The notes below the pieces were generated by a model. That model made no database searches. It was given only the letters and a program-made list of their open reading frames with translations, and had not been told where the DNA came from. Shown here in pieces: positions 23,818 to 34,140 of a stretch of DNA of 64,000 nucleotides. The stretch comes from Strongylocentrotus droebachiensis (Eukaryota; Echinodermata; Echinoidea; Camarodonta; Strongylocentrotidae), in the NCBI GenBank assembly GCA_035222895.1, contig JAVYIG010007194.1, forward strand, positions 1 through 64,000, given 5' to 3'. Each line of letters begins with the position of its first letter. Within the stretch, counting starts at the first letter, position 1. Position numbers and translations under genes: made by a program.

Positions 23818-26787
23818 CTGCAAATGAAAACATGAAAGAAAAAACTTTCAAATACATGTAATCAGCAGTGACTGCAAATTCTCAAACATATATCATTTGA
23901 ATATATAAAACACTTTGATTTGTAAAAAAAAGAAGAAAAAATTACCGGTACTGGTACTGTAAAACCAGAACATTTTTCACAAATGAAATGTTTGTGAATT
24001 TTAGTGGTATAGTTTATGGTTAGGATTCATGCAAGTTTCATGATGTGTCATAATTGAATCACAGCGGTCACAATCCTGAATTATTGCTATTTGTGAAAGT
24101 TTCTTGCCATTAAAATTTCTCTTGTTTACAAACCAGGAAAGTTTCGTAATTTCAATGTAGACATGCTTCCTAGGCTATTTAGGTCTCTTTGTGCAAATAA
24201 AAGATGTGGTTTTTATTGAAGATGATTTCCAGCAAGTTGTTGTGAGGTTGTTTTTATTTCACTGGTTCAAACAGTCAATCTACTGCAGAAATTATAGCCA
24301 TGTTCTCTCGACATAAGATGCCCATACCAGAGCTCAAGATGAGCTTTAATGATGTGACTTTGATATTGATACATGTAGGTAACAAGATAACCAAATATTC
24401 AATAATTTTGCAGCAACCGAGATATAGCTCAGAATTGAAAAACAAAATCTCCCCACAGCCTTTTTCAAGTTTGCATTGCTATTGCACAAGACCAATAAGA
24501 TACCCAAAACATGTGTATCATATGACACCCATCCACAAACACCAGCCCATGAATGTTTGTTAACCGTCTATAGTAAATGGCCATGTAATTCTATCAACGC
24601 AACAGTTTGTTAACCACTTAATGAATGAGTGATAAAAAAAAATAACAATAGGCTATCAAAAATAACAAATTTGAAAATGAAAGACAAGTCTATCTGATAA
24701 GGTATGTATGATTTGCAGGAAACAGAATAGGGAACAAAATACATTACCGGTACATGCAGTGTGCCGACAGTTTTAATTATAATATAAATTGGCAACTGAA
24801 AACATAAATATATATGACACCTCTGTGAATAGTAATAATGATTTGAGATTAAATGTGTTTATTCTGTTAGAAATGATACCTCTTTCACTACCTATGGGGA
24901 TGGAGGCATAACAAAATAAAAATGTATTATATGTATTAGTTAGAAATGGACAAAATGTAGTTACGAGATACGTATACTTCATGTTTTAAACATACATGTA
25001 ATATCAATTGGAAACTGAAAACAGAAATTTATATGACACCTTTGTGATTAGTAATAATGATTTGAGATTGAATGTGTATATTATGTTAGAAATGATGCCT
25101 CTTGCACTACCTATGGGGATGGAGGCATACAAAAATAAAAATGCATTAGTTTAATAAAAAATTAGAAAAAAAGAAGAAATTTCCTAAAGAACACAAGAAA
25201 AAATAAAAAAAAGATCACAGAATACCATTGATTGTTATTTTAAGGCATGTATTAAATAGAAAAGTGAAAAAAGTGAAATACATGAATTATGTGTCAACAG
25301 AAAGCTCATTTAAGCCATAGATTACAGTAATACCATTCTTGCTATTTTAAGTGTCTGTCAGAGGAGTAACAGCTCTCTAAAAACTCAAAATCAAAAGCTT
25401 TGAAAATCAGAAGTTGTTGACCTAAAATTAGCTATCAACTTGATGACACCATCATATGTGGATTGTGAATATTCACAATGACTTTGCATGAAGCATGGTT
25501 CATCACCTCAGCAATATATAGGCGAGCCAATCTGCTCCACATGTTATCATCGTAACTGCTGATTCGTCATTTGGAGGGGTGCGGAAATAAGGTTTCAATT
25601 TGCTGTTATGCAATACTCAAAGGGAAAATATTTTGTATTCCTTTGTATATGAATTCTACGTTCCTTCAACTTTCCACAGAAATAAAATTTTATTTTAGCT
25701 ACGGTCACGATGCGTTCGTACGAATCTCCGTTTTTCCATTGTCTTCCCGAATTTTCATTATCTGAAAATTGTTCGTACGGCGTTCAATTAGCGGTTCGTA
25801 ATGGCATTTGTGACCGAGGCTTTTCATCGGATAGATTCTTGAATAGATCAAGGGGAATATAAAGAAAAGAGCACACATCCAGAAAACAGGATGAGCTGTA
25901 TTACCAAAATCTATACTATCTAGTACTATTCATGTTGTAATGAGGAAATATGTGAGAAAAATTAGTGCAGTATCATTTTACACAATAAACCACTTGAACA
26001 TGCGTAGCCATTACCGGACATTAATGTTCCACAAAAATACATGGCGAAAAAACATTATGAGTGACAAGTTTTCAATCAATGTCAATTTTTAATTGTTAAC
26101 CTTGACTAGTAAAGATGTTCCAAGACATCAAACTTTAAAAATCATAAATGGACTACCGGTATAGAAAGAGATTTCAAGTTTTTCACTATCCAAAAATATT
26201 ATCAAATGTGAGTGGTTTACATGGCTGTTCGTATAGAAACCCCTCTTTCATTGCCTCTATAATGTACGGTCTTATTACTTCAAATTACTTTTATCGAACA
26301 AGACCAGTACACCCCTCCCTCCCCCCTCCCTCCCCCTCCCTCCACCACCTCCTTCATGCAGTGTTATAATTATTACACAGATGGAGAATAGAGTATAGGA
26401 TAGAGGAGGAAATATCTCTATCAAAAATGTTACAAAATAACAGATTAAGGTATTATGATGATGCAAGTTTTATAAGCAAATTGTTACTAATTGCTCATGT
26501 TAGTGGAATACATTTCAAAGTACATGATGCATGCATGTAAACCTCGTGCCTGATGCAATCTTCATTGTGTCTTGTATACCCGACTGAAGACTTATCCACT
26601 GATAAGGAAAAATATAATTTGATTTAAAATCTGATTTAATCAATAAAAGAATGGATTAGGGAATAGTGGTCATGCAAGTACTGGTATGTGTTTGTATATA
26701 AAACATTGTATTGGTGGAAAAGGTTTGGAAGCAAATCCATTGAACCGATTCCATCTTTCTTGTGTCTTGAACTGACTGAAGGCTTAC
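23818..26787 (-). other. Intron of the membrane-protein gene with a local duplication
   Basis: Donor GTAAGC, acceptor TTTGCAG. It contains the direct duplication at 24785-25145 and a C-rich run at 26311-26345. No exon was seen, and the short open frames in it have no recognisable domain. Confidence 0.55.
24785..25145. repeat. Direct duplication of about 140 bp
   Basis: 24785-24925 and 25003-25145 share CTGAAAACA, TATATGACACC, AATAATGATTTGAGATT, TTAGAAATGATRCCTCTT and CACTACCTATGGGGATGGAG. They lie in the same orientation, about 218 bp apart, within an intron. Confidence 0.8.
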
Positions 26788-26823
26788 CTGTTGGACCTGG
26801 CATTGGAGTTGGAGTTGTAACAC
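26788..26823 (-). CDS. Type II membrane protein, stalk micro-exon b
   Basis: A 36-nt exon between TGTTTAG and GTAAGCC, phase 1 at both ends, encoding GVTTPTPMPGPT. Its sequence and flanking intron closely match the 30-nt exon at 29081-29110, which encodes GVTTPTPGPT. The two arose by tandem duplication of exon plus flanks. Being phase-symmetric, either can be skipped or added without changing the frame. The Thr/Pro content suggests an O-glycosylated stalk between membrane and SEA-like domain. Confidence 0.75.
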
Positions 26824-27256
26824 CTAAACAAATTGAAAGATTTCTATATATTTAGAACTGAGAATATTCTAAATTGAAAATTAATACTATTATATTTATA
26901 TTCTTGAATGGCTATGCTCACTTCATGCATCTCAATGGTTCTAGGATTATACTTGTGCTGAATGTTCAGAGTTGAGGACATATATCTTTTGTACATTTTT
27001 ATTTTTTAATCAACTTTTAAATTAAATTTTTGATATTCAATTAATCCATCTTAATTTGTTATAGTAATCTTTTTTCTTCTTTCTCCCCCCCCCCCCTTAT
27101 CATGTGCCATATTATATGTATAGAATTTTTAATTATGTACTGAGAGTAGCATGTGTGGGGGCACATGCCTCTGGGCAACAGTGATGAACTTCACTTCTGT
27201 GCACCCTGACCCTCTTTGCATGTGTTTGTTCATTCTAATTATGTACTAATTGTCTC

Positions 27257-27545
27257 TTGCCATGCTGTATTATATTTGTGCTTTTTTTTAATGGTCAAAT
27301 AAATAATTATGATAATAATAATAACATGCGAAAATGCCAGAAGACACTACAGAAAAACTCATTCAGCCAGAGAAAAATTAATGTGTGGAATGGTCTTCCA
27401 GGCGATGTTTTGGAGAGTACCACTATCAATCGCTATAAATCTGGACTTTAAAAATGGTGGAAAGATGCCCCAGATAAATACGATGACAACCCCAACCAAA
27501 GGAAACCATGGATAGGAACAACAGTCTAAAGACTGAATAATCCTG
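27257..27545 (+). pseudogene. LINE reverse-transcriptase C-terminal remnant
   Basis: The frame beginning at 27257 reads KNSFSQRKINVWNGLPGDVL, then a stop after YKSGL, then KWWKDAPDKYDDNP in the same frame. The pattern FSQRxINxWNxLPxxV followed by a short basic tail is the usual C-terminus of CR1/L2-type non-LTR ORF2 proteins. Only this end is present and it contains a stop, so it is a dead, 5'-truncated copy. Confidence 0.65.
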
Positions 27546-27647
27546 GATCAAGTGAGTTACAAGTGAAGTGAGTAAAAAAAAAAGAGGGATTTTAAAAACC
27601 AAAAAATTGGCAATTTTTAAAATTCAAGTTTGATTGTAATCCATTAA

Positions 27648-28148
27648 AGGTATTACAAAGTTTTGGGAAATTTTGAAAAATGGGTGGATAGTGATTCTTT
27701 ACAATTTTAATATATTTGGATGCCCCTGTGGATGTATTAAAAACACCAGAAATTTTAGCCCCTAAAACACTTCTGCTTTCGAGAAAAATTGAATATAAAG
27801 ATTTACCGGTGCTCCCGGTAAATTTTGATAAATTTCAAATAGCTCCTACGGCCGTTCAATGGTAGCTGCGACCATGAAAATCTCAGAGTATGTAGTTGTG
27901 GTATATAATTTCCGAACGAGAATAGCTAATCAGTCAATTTTAGTCAATAAACATTGTTTTATAGCTTAATTAATATATTGACCTTGAGAGGGAGCTATTC
28001 AACATAAAGTGTTTATATTTACAATTTCATAACTTTATAGTCGATTTCGACCGCGACAACGATCACTGAATATTGTAGGATCGTATATGCTTCCAATATG
28101 TTTATTTGAACCAGATTCACGACCCCATACCAAAACTTTGTATTACCT
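27648..28148. mobile_element. TTAA-flanked inverted-repeat element, AGGTATTACAAAG ends
   Basis: TTAA at 27644-27647 and 28149-28152. The ends AGGTATTACAAAGTTTTGGG and CCAAAACTTTGTATTACCT are inverted repeats. The interior is non-coding. The terminal AGGTA is shared with the elements at 38887 and 54454. Confidence 0.8.
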
Positions 28149-28179
28149 TTAAGAGGTTCTCAGAATATCGTGAATACAA

Positions 28180-28525
28180 GCTATTTTTCATATACATGTA
28201 TGACCCTTTGACCTTGTGACCCCAAAATCTAAATAAGTTAATTGACTCTGCAAGATACATACTGTACATGACCCAGGTTTAGCGGTAATCCATCCATCGG
28301 TTCTTGAGATAACGTGATCAATAGCTATTTTGCATACATAATAAGCCCGTGACCTCGTGACCCCAAAATCTAGTCAGTTCATTGGCTATGCAAGATACAT
28401 ACATGTACATGACCCAAGTTTGGTATTAACCCATCAATCGGTTTTTGAGATAACAGGATCACGAGAACGGGACGTACAGACGGACAACCAAAAAACATAA
28501 TTTCTCTGGCTACTTTCTAGCGCAG
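28180..28525. repeat. Shorter relative of the 20835-22035 repeat
   Basis: Two units of TGACCTTGTGACCCCAAAATCT / GTGACCTCGTGACCCCAAAA type, each followed by CATCRRTCGGTTYTTGAGATAAC. The end reads GGGACGTACAGACGGACAACC, as in the larger copy. Confidence 0.65.
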
Positions 28526-28765
28526 GCATAAAACGCTGATTTGAAAAATTCAAGTAAATGTTTTGTATGTAAAAGGAAATCAAATTATATTGTTCTTGTT
28601 ATTGGAATACGTTTGAAACACATGCAAGCATATAAACTAGAGAATCAATTTAAGTTTTAATTGGTCTTGTAATACCTGACTGAAGACTTATCCACTGATT
28701 AATAGGAACAAATAATAATTTGATTTAAAATCTGATTTAATTAAAAAAAGAATGGATTAGGGAAT

Positions 28766-28940
28766 AAGGCCTAAAAAAATGGATGTTGTATTGCCCTTTG
28801 CGACCAACCCCAAAAAACTTGAAATCTATGGTCGGCTTTATAAAAATAAAAAAAAGATTTCCGACCGACCGACCCATGTTTTGGCACCTACATGTACATG
28901 TAAAGGGCAATATAACACCTGTTTTTTGTTAAGGTCTAAA
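28766..28940. mobile_element. Short inverted-repeat element inside one copy of the exon duplication
   Basis: TGTTGTATTGCCCTTT near the left end and AAAGGGCAATATAACACC near the right end are inverted. The paralogous copy (around 26660) reads straight through GGATTAGGGAATA into the GGTCATGC block, so it shows the unoccupied site and puts the limits near 28766 and 28940. Non-coding. Confidence 0.7.
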
Positions 28941-29080
28941 GGTCATGCGAGTACAATGTATTTGTAAATAAAACATTGTATTAGTGGAAAAGGTTAATTG
29001 GAAGCAAATCCATATAAATGAAAGACTAGAGAAACATTTCCATCTTTATCGTGTCTTGTAATACCTGACTGAAGGCTTAC

Positions 29081-29110
29081 CTGTTGGACCTGGCGTTGGA
29101 GTTGTAACAC
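29081..29110 (-). CDS. Type II membrane protein, stalk micro-exon a
   Basis: A 30-nt exon between TTTTGTAG and GTAAGCC, phase 1 on both sides, encoding GVTTPTPGPT. It is the duplicate of the exon at 26788. It follows the membrane-segment exon at 31294 in phase. Without the paralogue and the conserved splice sites so small an exon would not be credible. Confidence 0.72.
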
Positions 29111-29564
29111 CTACAAAATTGAAAGATTTCTACCTTTTTTTAGAAATGAGAATATCTTAAACTGAAAAGTAATAAACAACTTTTTGTTCCTAAACATATA
29201 CGTATTTTGTCTAGAGAACAAAGTACTAATTCTACAGGACCATCCTATCATCTTTAGTGACAAAACTTTCAATTTAATTCTGTGTGTTGAAAATTTCAAG
29301 CGGATGTTTAGTAGGTCAAAGAAAAGAAACATCATCCTACTCGCAGACATGCTTTAAATCACAAACAACAACAACGCAAATCTGAATAATAACCTGAAAA
29401 ACCACTTATTCTATTTGAGTAAATCATGCAGAAATGCACATGGATACATGATGCAGGAAGTTTTACATGTAGACATTTTCTTCCATATTAGAGCAGATCA
29501 CCTTGAACCAACTGAGCTAGTACATGATATACAGGTATGACAGTATTTAAATCGAAAGTGAACT

Positions 29565-29890
29565 ACAAGTTCAAGTTCAAGTTCGTTTTTTTACACTCAT
29601 CATTAAACATACAGAATATATACAATTAAATACGGAATAATCACACATAAAATATCATACATCCAACAACAACAAAAAGAAAAGAAAAAAAGAAGAAAAC
29701 ATAACATAATGGGAGTGAAGGGATGAGCTAAAAAGGAGTATGGTCCTTATGCTAGAGCCCATCCCTCATATATAATATTAATAAAAGGCAAATTAAATGT
29801 TGTACTATTGGAAGCATGGAAGAAAAAAAATGGGGGAAAACAGGGGACTAGTAAACTCCCTTCCTTCAACTACACCCCTCCCCCATTTAA
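29565..29890 (-). mobile_element. LINE 3'-end remnant with CAAGTT tail repeat
   Basis: A CAAGTTCAAGTTCAAGTT run is followed by A-rich sequence and GATGAGCTAAAAAGGAGTAT. A simple tail repeat beside a 3' UTR-like segment is the usual form of 5'-truncated CR1/L2 copies read on the - strand. No coding part is seen. Confidence 0.4.
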
Positions 29891-29978
29891 TAATAACAGT
29901 CAACTCCTATATTAAAATTTAAAAACAAAAGAACTAAACAAAATTACTGAAATTAACCTCTTGTGGCCTCTGGGACAG

Positions 29979-30108
29979 TAGGGACTTTTAGATTTGCACG
30001 TTGACATAGTGGACTGCTATGTGTGATGTCCTTTTAAGGTAATGGCACTGCCTTAAAAGGAAGTCACAGTGCTTTAAAAGGAAGGACGTCACACGTAGCA
30101 GTCCACAG
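29979..30108. mobile_element. Short element with TAGGGACTTTT ends, degenerate copy
   Basis: The left end TAGGGACTTTTAGATTTGCA, followed by a GTGGACTGC block, matches the ends of the 0.7-kb element at 55047-55753. The right end GTAGCAGTCCACAG matches only in part. The centre has repeated CCTTTTAAGG and CCTTAAAAGGAA words. Confidence 0.6.
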
Positions 30109-30149
30109 TTTCTCTGTGCTTAAGGAGCAGCTTCGATACAGAGTGAATC

Positions 30150-30304
30150 CGGGCTAACTCAGCTCAAAGACAACTTGGCCCAGCTGCAAAATTGGACAGT
30201 TTTTGTCATTTTACCCTAACCCCAACTCTAACCCTAACCCTAAACCAGCAAAAACTGACTGTTTTTGCAGCTGGGCCGAGTTGTCTTTGAGCCGAGTTAG
30301 CCCG
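30150..30304. mobile_element. Hairpin element with a telomere-like centre
   Basis: Arms of about 50 bp begin GGGCTAACTC and end GAGTTAGCCC; GCTCAAAGACAAC and GTTGTCTTTGAGC pair inside them. The loop contains CCCTAACCCCAACTCTAACC, a degenerate telomeric repeat. Confidence 0.75.
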
Positions 30305-30893
30305 ACTCCTACAGAGTTTATGGGGGTTCAATAAACTAGGTGTAGTCTGCATAGTCTCATGATTCAGACACTGTTACATACTATTAACTGACTGGCAGGT
30401 GTGCCAGGATCTTGGTGAAGGAACTTTACCAATGCCACATCAATTCTACCGTACATGTCATTTGAGGAAAGTCAATTTCCTTCCTGCCTTTCCCGGTGAA
30501 ATAACAATCTTTTCCTTCAAACATTCAGATGTGGGTCCCTTACCGTCCCTATTATCTCAAAATAGGACAAAAATTACATCATGGGACCAAAGGCCATGAT
30601 CCCCTCGCTTTGAAACTAGCAAAATGGAATGTTAAAGAGTATTTCCTTGGGAAGGATATGAAGGTGATCTAAAGTCTTAGCGGGTATTGATTGTATTGGT
30701 AAAGTAAAGCACTGTAAACTATAAAGATTGTCTCATTGCCGTCACCATGGATTTGTATGTTTGAAGCCGGAAGGACGTACGTTGATTCCTATATTTTAAT
30801 ACAGAGTTATAATACCCTTCTGGTTCTACAGATGAAGGCTAATTTATTATCATCAACATGAGTTATTAAATGGGGTCACAGAGCAATGACATG

Positions 30894-31162
30894 CACTATG
30901 AACATGATGGACAAAGAAAGAGGACAAACTATACAGTTCCTCATTCTACCCTCAACAATTGCTGTGGTAGACAAAGGAACGTCCCTTCACTGCTATTAGG
31001 TAAAAATGTGTAGAAAAGGTGAATATGCATGAGACACCTGTCCTACACATTTTTACATAGTAGCAGTGAAGGGATGTTCCTTTGTCTACCACAGCAATTG
31101 TTGAGGGTAGAATGAGGAACTGTATATTTTGTCCTCTTTCTTTGTCCGTCATGTTCATAGTG
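30894..31162. repeat. Near-perfect long hairpin, 128-bp arms and 13-bp loop
   Basis: Positions 30894-31021 and 31035-31162 are reverse complements with about 7 mismatches in 128 (roughly 95%). The ends are CACTATGAACATGA and TCATGTTCATAGTG. ATG directly outside both ends may be a 3-bp target duplication. It lies in an intron of the - strand gene, so the pre-mRNA would contain a long double-stranded stem. Confidence 0.9.
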
Positions 31163-31293
31163 ATGTAGCTGTACTATGGAATCTGGGGAACCTATTGAGA
31201 AAACTACATTACATTCATATAGTCTGCTTGAAGAGAAACATACCCCTTTCTTTGATTTCTGAGTGTGTGTTATAAAGACAAGACCATTCCTAC

Positions 31294-31581
31294 CTGGCGA
31301 TGCTGTCGATGGTGTCGATGCTGTAGATGGTGGTGCTGATATTTTAGCAAGTTTACAGCTTGCAAGTTTGCATCTTGCATCCATAAACAAGGCAAAGAAG
31401 AGTATAACAAGGACGATTAGAATGCAAATAAAGGCAACAAGCAGCTTGTTCTGGAGGCAAAACTCCTTGAATCTTGTGCAACAGCCTCCTTTATCCTTTT
31501 TCCCTTCAACTTCCATTTTCTGCTTAGCCCCTCCTTCTACTCCTGTGTAATTTCCAAGTCCGTCCTCAGCCTTTTGTGTTT
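31294..31581 (-). CDS. Type II membrane protein, membrane-segment exon
   Basis: This 288-nt exon lies between CAATTGTAG and CCAG|GTAGGA, phase 1 at both ends. It encodes an acidic then Lys-rich stretch, a Cys pair in GGCCTRF, and a hydrophobic run LLVAFICILIVLVILFFALF at about protein residues 100-120. After that come CKLASCKLAK and a Ser/Thr/Pro/Ala-rich segment. The positive charge before the hydrophobic run and the Thr/Pro stalk after it fit N-in, C-out (type II) topology. GGCC next to the membrane could be palmitoylated. An internal Met at 31516 is not needed as a start, because the frame continues into upstream exons in phase. Confidence 0.85.
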
Positions 31582-31651
31582 CTACAATTGAAAACAGTCA
31601 GATGGCATATGCTGAAAAATGATTTTCTTTCATGTTAGAGAAAAGTATGTG

Positions 31652-31797
31652 AATTGTCATAACAAACTGAAATTGAGCGGAACTAATAATTACCATCGGT
31701 GCTCGCACAGATGTCTTTTTTCACTTTACCCGACCGCAGTCAGCTTTGCGCAGATATTAACCAATGACTTGTTCGATTTTTATTTGTTATGACAATT
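31652..31797. mobile_element. Short element with AATTGTCATAACAAA ends
   Basis: Perfect 15-bp inverted ends AATTGTCATAACAAA / TTTGTTATGACAATT. A diverged relative sits at about 40200-40430, sharing ACTGAAATTG, TTGCGCAGA and TTATTTGTTA. Non-coding. Confidence 0.75.
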
Positions 31798-31919
31798 AAC
31801 ATCATTTTGACTGACAATTTATAAAAGAAAACATCATTTTCAGAATACCGGTACCACCTCTGGTAAATAATTTGGTTAAATTCATTGAGTAAACATATAA
31901 TCAATAACCTTAAAAACCT

Positions 31920-32207
31920 GGGGGTGTTTCACAAGGACCAAGATCGATATTGGACTTGAACTATGGCAGGCCAATCATGCCACCGATTGCTCTCACCATA
32001 TTATGATCTTTAGATAATATTTTTTCCTTCAATAATGAATTACCCCAAAATTCAAATTCTGTAGATTTGTGACCATGATTTGTACCAACGTCCCTCGAGA
32101 GACCAATGCCAGTAAATGATGAGAGCAAACAATGGCATGAACAGCCCTGCCATGATTAAGTCCAACTTAAGTCAATCTTGGTCTTTTTGAACAAACCCCC
32201 CCCCCCC
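31920..32207. mobile_element. Short element with GGGTGTTTCACAA-type ends
   Basis: The left end GGGGGTGTTTCACAAGGACC is roughly inverted at the right (TCTTTTTGAACAAACCCCCC). Subterminal CCAAGATCGATATTGGACTT and AAGTCAATCTTGGTC also pair. Related ends are at 40544 and 41905. Confidence 0.6.
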
Positions 32208-32299
32208 CCTTACTACATTTATTAGATTCCTATGTACTGTCCATCAAAGTAGGGTCCACTGTGACCACTGTGTCTTCTTTCTTCCTTCCTTCTCTTTAC

Positions 32300-32335
32300 C
32301 TGCATCCGTTTTACCTTCAACAGGATTTCTTGTTT
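32300..32335 (-). CDS. Type II membrane protein, cytoplasmic micro-exon
   Basis: A 36-nt exon between TTGTAG and GCAG|GTAAAG, phase 1 at both ends, encoding ETRNPVEGKTDA after completion of the split Glu codon. The next exon starts with the same AAACA sequence and gives ETQ, hinting at exon duplication. It belongs to the predicted cytoplasmic N-terminal part. Confidence 0.65.
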
Positions 32336-32734
32336 CTACAAGAAGGTAGTTAGGTAACTTATATAATGAGTAAAATTGATCAACTCTGTAAGACCAGATG
32401 TCTACATTTTTTAACTTTACTATGAGGTTAATATTAGCTGCCGTTTTCTCTTTCTTTCTCCTTTCCCTCTTTTTTTTTTAACACTGTAATAATTCTTAAA
32501 TTTTTCTGTAAATATTGTGAATGATTATGACTGATTTTGTTGAATAAGTACATGTCATTGATTTGAGATTCTGAGCAAAATAAAAGATAATGGGATTTAT
32601 GCTTATGCAGAAACCACACGTATAAAGTTATAAACAATGAAAAGACGTCTGCTGAAAACATCAGTCCTAATTTTGTTATGGTTGAGAAAAATATTTTTCT
32701 TTGTTACATGTTGCTGTTGGTAAACTTGTTCAAA

Positions 32735-32755
32735 ATTAATAATAATAATAATATC
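32735..32755 (-). mobile_element. 3' tail of the split SINE
   Basis: An (AAT)n run on + is the 3' tail of the tRNA-derived SINE whose body is at 38620-38882. The DIRS-type element separates the two parts. Confidence 0.6.
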
Positions 32756-32800
32756 AATCATGAAAATCAGTATTGATTTTATTATTTACGATATAAATCT

Positions 32801-32955
32801 ACGTATCTACCTATTCTACTTTGCTATTGTTGCACCTCAACATTGCATAACCGAAACTTAAAACACATCGCCAAATTGCTCATACCCCCCCGCCCAAAGG
32901 CGCCCTCCGTGACCCTTGCGTCCGAGCGCCGCCAACGTAACCTCTTCCTCTTATC
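32801..32955. repeat. DIRS left inverted terminal repeat
   Basis: 155 bp, matching the reverse complement of 38447-38601 almost exactly. It includes a CCCCCCCGCCC run and GCGTCCGAGCGCCGCC. The terminal 45 bp outside it (32756-32800) differ from the right end, as usual in DIRS elements. Confidence 0.92.
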
Positions 32956-33008
32956 ACGAGTTCCCTAGGACACACCTTGGTAAAGGCGCTGGGGATGGAG
33001 GGAGGGAA

Positions 33009-33109
33009 AATAGGTAGATACGTAGATTTATATCGTAAATAATAAAATCAATACTGATTTTCATGATTTACATCAATAAATCAACGTATCTACCTATTCT
33101 ACTTTGCTA
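33009..33109. repeat. DIRS internal complementary region
   Basis: 33009-33068 is a perfect 60-bp reverse complement of the left terminus (32756-32815). 33066-33109 is a perfect 44-bp reverse complement of the right terminus (38576-38619). The two overlap by three bases (ATT), so this segment is the template for joining the termini. It fixes both element ends to within three bases. Confidence 0.95.
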
Positions 33110-34140
33110 AAGACCAGCACAGATTAAAGCCGGGTGGTAAAAACCAAGCAAACATATCAACTTGATGAGAAATAGACGACGAAGCCGACTTCAGAGAAGC
33201 GACCGCAAAAGCTCGTTCGCCCGCGGGCACATCTTTGAGGCAAAAAACAGTAAAAGAACTTGGAGACTTCCAAAAAGCTGCTTTACAGATATCTCGAACT
33301 GAAACTCCGATGAAAAGAGCACCAAGACGTACTGACACTGTGAGTATCATGGGCACGAGGAGTCCTGCCAGGCGTCAAGGCCTCAGGGCCCGCCGCCTTG
33401 ATAGCCAAGACTAACCACCTGGAGATCTTATCCCGAGATGCCGCCGAAAGTGGCTCTCGAGAAACCAGAAAGAGCTGATCCGACTTGCGAAAAGGCTTCG
33501 TCTTGTAAAGATACCATTTGAGGGCGCGAACGGGACACCACAGTCCGTCCCCGAAGACCGAAGAAAAATCCGACAAGGGATGAAGCACCACTTCCACTGA
33601 ACCCGACGTGTCAGACTGATTCTAAGCAATAAAAGAAGCCTTGGGAATCAAACGAACCCCACGTCCTTCCCAGCGGATATGCCCAGGGGTAACTGAAAAG
33701 GGTATGAAGTGAGCTCCTACGCTGACCAGAAGCGATTGCCATGAGAAAAACCGTCTTGACCGTAGTAAGCAGAAGCGTCGCAGAACACAGCGGTTCGAAG
33801 GGAGGGCCAAAACCTTGGGTAAACTCCACACTGGCGTCAGAGGTCTGAAGAAGGGTCTCTTAAGGAAGAAAGACTTCAAAAGAGCCGCTAGCTGAGGAGC
33901 AGAAGAAACCGAAGATAGCAGACCGATAGCCACAAATCGTTGACAGAGCTCTCCCCTTGTCATACAAAGAGATCAGAAAGTCAGCAAAAGAAGGTAAAGA
34001 CGCCTCTCTAGGGGCGACGCCCACCTCCTCACACCAAGTGTGAAAAGCATCCAACCAGGAGCTGAAAACCGTCCTGGTCGACTCTCGTCTACTCTGGACT
34101 AGAAATTGTGCAGCACGTTCGGAGAAACCTGACGAACGAG
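33110..34140 (-). pseudogene. DIRS tyrosine recombinase, frameshifted
   Basis: The N-terminal part (about 34140-33860) reads FSERAAQFLVQSRRESTRTV and TICGYRSAIFGFF, typical of DIRS recombinases. A later frame has FLMAIASGQRRSSLHTL (about 33740-33700) with the first catalytic Arg region. Further on RAHDTHSVSTSW (about 33355-33325) should carry an HxxR pair, but the Arg position is His, a CpG-to-CpA type change at 33340-33342. In the next frame SFTVFCLKDV (about 33250-33228) has Cys where the nucleophilic Tyr is expected. At least three frame changes break the gene. Residue assignments come from remembered family patterns, not from an alignment. Confidence 0.8.

Larger units (their letters stand above)
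26590..29110 (-). repeat. Tandem duplication of a stalk exon and its intron flank
   Basis: 26560-26830 and 28650-29120 share ACTGAAGACTTATCCACTGA, ATTTGATTTAAAATCTGATT, GAATGGATTAGGGAATA, AACATTGTATT and ACTGAAGGCTTACCTGTTGG, in the same order. The second copy carries a short insertion at about 28766-28940 that the first lacks. Between the copies lie a LINE remnant, a TTAA-flanked element and a TGACC-type repeat. Confidence 0.85.
29111..31293 (-). other. Intron of the membrane-protein gene with palindromic elements
   Basis: It contains a LINE 3'-end-like piece (29565-29890), an AGGGACTTTT-type element (29979-30108), a hairpin element with a telomere-like centre (30150-30304) and a near-perfect 269-bp hairpin (30894-31162). 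Nothing coding is supported. Confidence 0.6.
31582..32299 (-). other. Intron with two short inverted-repeat elements
   Basis: Donor GTAAAG, acceptor TTGTAG. Two MITE-like elements at 31652-31797 and 31920-32207 fill much of it. Confidence 0.7.

Noticed and set aside
31043..31516. The 157-codon unspliced frame starting at 31516
   Set aside because: The part beyond the donor at 31293 is intron and half of a hairpin repeat. The in-phase exons upstream also argue against a start at 31516.
31263..31550. A 95-codon open frame on + opposite the membrane-segment exon
   Set aside because: The - strand frame has splice sites in phase with its neighbours, a membrane segment and a stalk. The + frame has none of these.
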